DNA of 64,000 nucleotides from Tragulus kanchil (Eukaryota; Chordata; Mammalia; Artiodactyla; Tragulidae), in assembly GCA_022376925.1 (NCBI GenBank), contig JAIOJX010000028.1, positions 67,359,001 to 67,423,000 of the forward strand, read 5' to 3'. Positions 59,627 through 64,000 of this stretch are shown one piece after another. Positions within the stretch are counted from its first letter, which is position 1; each line of letters begins with the position of its first letter. A program made the position numbers and the translations under genes. The notes under the pieces were generated by a model, which saw only the letters and a program-made list of their open reading frames with translations, made no database searches and had not been told where the DNA came from.

Positions 59627-61759
59627 CTAAGTACCCGCTTGATGGCCACTTTGATATAGAAATAAGTTAAGAAAAGACATGTTTTGTTCATGGAGTCTTT
59701 ATTTTGAAAAGAAATCAGAGATGTGAGAAGAAATGAAAGATATTATGACTGTATCTGTTTAAAAATCTGTGGTTTTCTCAATGGCTGAACTGTCTGCATT
59801 GTGTGACTGAAACCAGGAGGGAGTTACTAAAGGGAGAGAAGGGAAGCTAGAGAACGGGATGAGGAAAAGTAAACTGTATAAAATATGAAAGCAGAAGGAC
59901 AAAAATAGAATGCATGATGAAGAGGAGATGAGAGAAAATGACAGAGGCAGGCAGCTGAGGGCTTGGGATGTGCTCCAGGGGGCACAGTGGAGCCCATTGT
60001 CAGTGTGGGAACTGTGACTGCAGGTCCAGCTTCTGCAGACATGGCCTGTGCACCAGGTGGCACCACAGGAACATGCAGCGGCTAGATTCTGAATTTTAGC
60101 AGTTAGGTCCTGAGAGGGAGTACATGGTCATTTGTTTCCCTGCAGGGATGCCCCAGCTCTGCCCACTCCACACTGCAGCGTAACCCCCGATCTGGGCAGG
60201 CGCTGGGAGACGTCCTGCACAGAGGCAGGCACCTCAGTTCCCGCAGCCACTATGCACTGGTCCCCAGCCCCAGTCTACACCATGCAACAGCCTTGGTATC
60301 TGACTTGAACACAAGAAAAAGGATGTTATTTGGACTGTTTCTGCAGAGAACCAGGAACATGTACACAGGTTGCCCATAGGTTTGCTATGACTGTGTGGGT
60401 CTCACGTGCTTCAGCAATCCCTACTTTTAGGGCAGGTCACCCATTCAAGGACAGTGGAGCCTGATCAGATTTGACTCTTAAAGCTCATACTCCAATAATT
60501 GGGGAGAAGATCCTACCTCCAACAGCTCCAGAGCAATGAGAAGTCACAACCTCAAATGTTAATACAACATAGGCTCTGGGCACCACAACACCAATACACG
60601 TGCTATCAAGGAGATAATGCTCAGCAGACTCCAAGGAAAGATGTGGCTAGCATTCATACCACGAATAGTCCTTGCCAAAAAACCCCGCAGAAAAAAACTC
60701 CAAGGAAGATCTAAGTACCCGCTTGATGGCCACTTTGATATAGAAATAAGTTAAGAAAAGACATGTTTTGTTCATGGAGTCTTTATTTTGAAAAGAAATC
60801 AGAGATGTGAGAAGAAATGAAAGATATTATGACTGTATCTGTTTAAAAATCTGTGGTTTTCTCAATGGCTGAACTGTCTGCATTGTGTGACTGAAACCAG
60901 GAGGGAGTTACTAAAGGGAGAGAAGGGAAGCTAGAGAACGGGATGAGGAAAAGTAAACTGTATAAAATATGAAAGCAGAAGGACAAAAATAGAATGCATG
61001 ATGAAGAGGAGATGAGAGAAAATGACAGAGGCAGGCAGCTGAGGGCTTGGGATGTGCTCCAGGGGGCACAGTGGAGCCCATTGTCAGTGTGGGAACTGTG
61101 ACTGCAGGTCCAGCTTCTGCAGACATGGCCTGTGCACCAGGTGGCACCACAGGAACATGCAGCGGCTAGATTCTGAATTTTAGCAGTTAGGTCCTGAGAG
61201 GGAGTACATGGTCATTTGTTTCCCTGCAGGGATGCCCCAGCTCTGCCCACTCCACACTGCAGCGTAACCCCCGATCTGGGCAGGCGCTGGGAGACGTCCT
61301 GCACAGAGGCAGGCACCTCAGTTCCCGCAGCCACTATGCACTGGTCCCCAGCCCCAGTCTACACCATGCAACAGCCTTGGTATCTGACTTGAACACAAGA
61401 AAAAGGATGTTATTTGGACTGTTTCTGCAGAGAACCAGGAACATGTACACAGGTTGCCCATAGGTTTGCTATGACTGTGTGGGTCTCACGTGCTTCAGCA
61501 ATCCCTACTTTTAGGGCAGGTCACCCATTCAAGGACAGTGGAGCCTGATCAGATTTGACTCTTAAAGCTCATACTCCAATAATTGGGGAGAAGATCCTAC
61601 CTCCAACAGCTCCAGAGCAATGAGAAGTCACAACCTCAAATGTTAATACAACATAGGCTCTGGGCACCACAACACCAATACACGTGCTATCAAGGAGATA
61701 ATGCTCAGCAGACTCCAAGGAAAGATGTGGCTAGCATTCATACCACGAATAGTCCTTGC
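59627..61759 (+). repeat. Direct tandem duplication 18 (offset 1084)
   Basis: Copy one is 59627-60675 and copy two 60711-61759. Filler 60676-60710 (AAAAAACCCCGCAG region) replaces the continuation ACCAGAAATATTGG seen after copy two. The copies look identical or nearly so. Confidence 0.95.
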
Positions 61760-62257
61760 ACCAGAAATATTGGACACACACATTCTGCACAGAGATACCC
61801 CCACATAAAAATACACCTTCAAGACCATGGTAGGTGTACTTCTAAATTGACAGAGAGTTAAGTAAAATGAAAATCCAGGAATTTCTCCCAGTGAAAAGAG
61901 CAAGAGAAATCCGCTGAATAAAATAATAATAAAACAGACCTCATCTGTCTGCTAGCCCCAAGTTCAAAGAGGAAGTTATAAAAAATGATAAAGAACTTAG
62001 GAAAGATAGTTGATAGAAATGCTGATACAAGGAACTAGAAACTATGGGGATGAACCAATCAAAATCAGATAACACAGTTACTGAGATAAAAACCAGTGAG
62101 TAGCAGACTGAATGACTCAGAGGAACAAATAAAGTGATCTGGAAGATAGAATAATGGAAATCACCTAATCAGAAGAGCAGACAGAAAGACAAATGAGAAA
62201 AAAAGAAAGTAACATAAGCGATCTATGGGGTAATACAAAGTGTACCAAATTATACCT

Positions 62258-62386
62258 AAGAGCCCAGAGCCAGAGAACTGCAACGAGAGAGGCCACTGCA
62301 ATGGGAGGCCAACACAGGCCAAAGAATAAAGATGGATGAAAATAAATAAATGAAGGACCAATAAAAAGACGCCAAAATTTAAAACA
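62258..62386 (+). mobile_element. CHR-like SINE, 5'-truncated
   Basis: Starts AGCCCAGAGCCAGAGAACTG, then GGCCACTGCAATGGGAGGCC and the tail GACCAATAAAAAGACGCC. The head is missing. It interrupts the L1 ORF1 region. Confidence 0.88.
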
Positions 62387-62758
62387 AAAAATGGTGAAAG
62401 TTAAAGAGTGGATTCTCAAGGAAGCAAGAGACAAAGAGTCAGTTACAGGAAACACTCTCATAAGGCTGTCAGCTGATTTCTCTGCAGTAACTCAAAGGGA
62501 AAACCCTGCAACCAAGGACATTCTACCCAGCAAGCTTAGAACTTCAAGTGAAAAGAGAAACAAAGAACTTCTTAAGACAAAAACTAAAAGAATTCAGCAA
62601 TAGTAAACCTATCCTAAAAGAATTTTGAAAGGCCTTCTCTAAATAGAAAAGCAAGCAAGAATCATAGGAAAGGGAAAATCATAGCTAGGAAAAGGAAATA
62701 TATGAAAGGATTGAAGATCACTTCAATAGCCCAGTACATATATTAAAAAACAGTATAG

Positions 62759-62934
62759 GGGCTCCCCTTGTGGCTCAGTGGATAAGAACCTGTCTGCCAG
62801 TGCAGGAGACACAGGTTCGAGCCCTGATCCGGGAAGATCCCACATACCGCAGAGCAGCTAAACCCACACATCAACAAAGACCCAGCACAGACAAAAATAA
62901 ATAAATAAAAGAGTTTAAAAAAAAAAAAAAAAAC
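62759..62934 (+). mobile_element. CHR-2-like SINE in L1
   Basis: Head GGGGCTCCCCTTGTGGCTCA, box-B-like GGTTCGAGCCC, short body, then AAATAAATAAATAAA and an A run. Flanking repeats AAAAACAGTATA on both sides (ending near 62757 and 62942). Confidence 0.88.
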
Positions 62935-63593
62935 AGTATATATATTTTTTTGGTAAAAGTGCCTGTAGATGCAATTAACAGGAAAAGAATCATCATGAAA
63001 ATGTGAAATAAGACATCAAAATCACAAAATGTGAGGAAGGGGGGTATAAAAATATATATCTTTTATAATGTGTTTGAACTTGTATTACTATCAGTTTACA
63101 GCAAGTAGATATAGTTATGGGACTTGAACTCCATGGTAACCATAGACCAAAAATATACAATAAGTTCATAAAAATCAAAAGAAGGGAACTCAAGAATACT
63201 GTAGAATAAAATCATTAAATTATCAAGGAACAAACAACAAAGAACTGTAAAAACAGCTGGAAACCGAGGTTTAAGTGGCAATAAATACATACCTGTCAAC
63301 AATTACTTTAAATGTCAGTGCTCCAATCAAAAGACACAGAGTAATAGATTGGACAAAAAACAAGAACCTATAATATGCTGCCTACAAGAAACACATTTCA
63401 GGGTGAAAGAAACACACTGAAAGTGAGGGGTTGGAAAATGATATTTCATATATGTAGAAATGACAATAAGTGGGAGTAGCACTACTCATATCAGACAAGA
63501 TAAAATTTAAAACAAAGGATCTAAAGAGAAAGAGACATCATATAATGATAAGCAGATCAATATAAGAAGAGGATGTTACCCATTAACATAATA

Positions 63594-63810
63594 TGCTGCT
63601 GCTGTTTAGTCATTTCAGGTGTGTCTGACTCTGTGTGACCCTGTGGACTGCAGTCTGTCAGACTTCTCCATCCTTGGAATTCTCTGGGAAAGACTGCTGG
63701 AGTGGATTGCCATGCCCTCCTCCAGCAGGATCTTCCCAACCCAAGGATTGAATCTGGGTATCCTGCATTGCAGGTAGATATCTCACCACTGAGCCATCAG
63801 GGAAGCCCCA
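63594..63810 (-). mobile_element. Bov-tA2/BovA2-type SINE in L1
   Basis: Plus-strand reading GTGTGACCCTGTGGACTGCA, GGAGTGGATTGCCATGCCC, ending CATCAGGGAAGCCCC, which is the reverse of the tRNA head. Inserted in the L1 ORF2 start. Confidence 0.88.
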
Positions 63811-63837
63811 TATATATATTTATTTGAGACCAAATGG

Positions 63838-63918
63838 ACTTGTACCTCACCAGGCTCCTCCATCCATGGCATTTTCCAGACAAGAATACTAGGGCGGGTT
63901 GCCATTTCCTACTCCATA
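63838..63918 (-). mobile_element. BovA SINE tail fragment
   Basis: Carries CACCAGGCTCCTCCATCCAT, ACAAGAATACTAGGGCGGG and TTGCCATTTCCTACTCC, part of the Bov-A body. It lacks a head. It may be a separate truncated insertion next to the full SINE. Confidence 0.75.
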
Positions 63919-64000
63919 ACATAATACAGGAGTACCTAAATATATAAAACAAAAACAGACAAAGTGAAAAATTAAACAGAATACTATAAAAGTAGGAGAG

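Larger units (their letters stand above)
61560..64000 (+). mobile_element. Old L1, 5' half (5' UTR, ORF1 region, start of ORF2), runs off the window
   Basis: The order follows L1: the 5' noncoding region with AGCTCCAGAGCAATGAGA and AGGCTCTGGGCACCACA; an ORF1-like region with GATCTGGAAGATAGAATAATGG; ATTCTACCCAGCAAGCTTAG; then AATTACTTTAAATGTCAGTG and ATATGCTGCCTACAAGAAAC, which encode the first ORF2 endonuclease motifs. L1 sequence continues after two SINE pieces at 63926-64000 (GAGTACCTAAATATATAAA). Many stops; inactive. A matching upstream part lies at 60478-60675. The exact 5' end is not determined and may lie near 59.9 kb. Confidence 0.75.

Noticed and set aside
59827..60066. 79-codon minus frame repeated at 60911
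   Set aside because: The repetition is due to duplication 18; the sequence lies upstream of or in the L1 5' region and has no protein features.
744..61759. The regular 1.1 kb duplications as a new amplification or programmed rearrangement system
   Set aside because: There is no shared sequence at the boundaries, content is arbitrary, several fillers look like damaged flank, and copies differ by homopolymer length or allelic-type transitions. Assembly joining explains all of this more simply. I keep it as a finding because reads could overturn it.

Overview
This is nuclear DNA from a ruminant (a pecoran such as a bovid or cervid; the species cannot be fixed from sequence alone). The evidence is the repeat content: Bov-tA/BovA SINEs, CHR-like tRNA-derived SINEs, an antisense BovB (RTE) LINE, artiodactyl L1 elements, and older eutherian layers (MaLR LTRs, L2, Tigger, a hAT-Charlie MITE). 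The only protein-coding sequence I recognise is the last coding exon of NSUN3 (plus strand, 23103-23373), the mitochondrial tRNA-Met cytosine-5 methyltransferase. DNA upstream of it reads as NSUN3 intron. DNA downstream is repeat-rich intergenic sequence, consistent with the gene-poor interval that follows NSUN3 in mammals.

Layout: 1-4.9 kb AT-rich intronic DNA with one Bov-tA; 4.8-8.3 kb MaLR LTR pieces, CHR-like SINEs, and BovB interrupted by a probable LTR; 8.8-9.5 kb deleted Tigger with a SINE inside; 11.7-13.8 kb L2 and an ancient LTR; 14-14.7 kb MaLR and SINE; 15.2-20.3 kb SINE-in-SINE followed by the 3' half of a plus-strand L1; 20.6-21.0 kb an internally deleted L1 with both ends; 21.2-23.7 kb NSUN3 last exon; 23.7-54 kb mostly unique noncoding DNA with scattered SINEs, a LINE reverse-transcriptase fossil (26.1-26.8 kb) and possible conserved noncoding blocks; 54.2-56.1 kb SINEs, one split by an L1; 60-64 kb the 5' half of an old L1 peppered with SINEs.

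The dominant structure is not a gene. Eighteen direct tandem duplications, nearly all with offsets of 1.05-1.15 kb, occur across the whole window at 2-6 kb spacing. They cut through exon, intron, SINE, LINE and unique DNA alike. Several junctions carry short lossy versions of the neighbouring flank, and the copies differ by homopolymer length and scattered transitions. I infer that overlapping contig ends (possibly of different haplotypes) were concatenated without merging. The real locus would then be about 44-45 kb. NSUN3's last exon appears twice for this reason.

I found no operon, CRISPR array, RNA gene or new functional system. The real biology worth a second look is in the retroelements: a CHR-like SINE group with an extended C-rich tail, a SINE inserted into a SINE, an L1 inserted into a SINE, an L1 with both ends but no body, and a very old LINE fossil.
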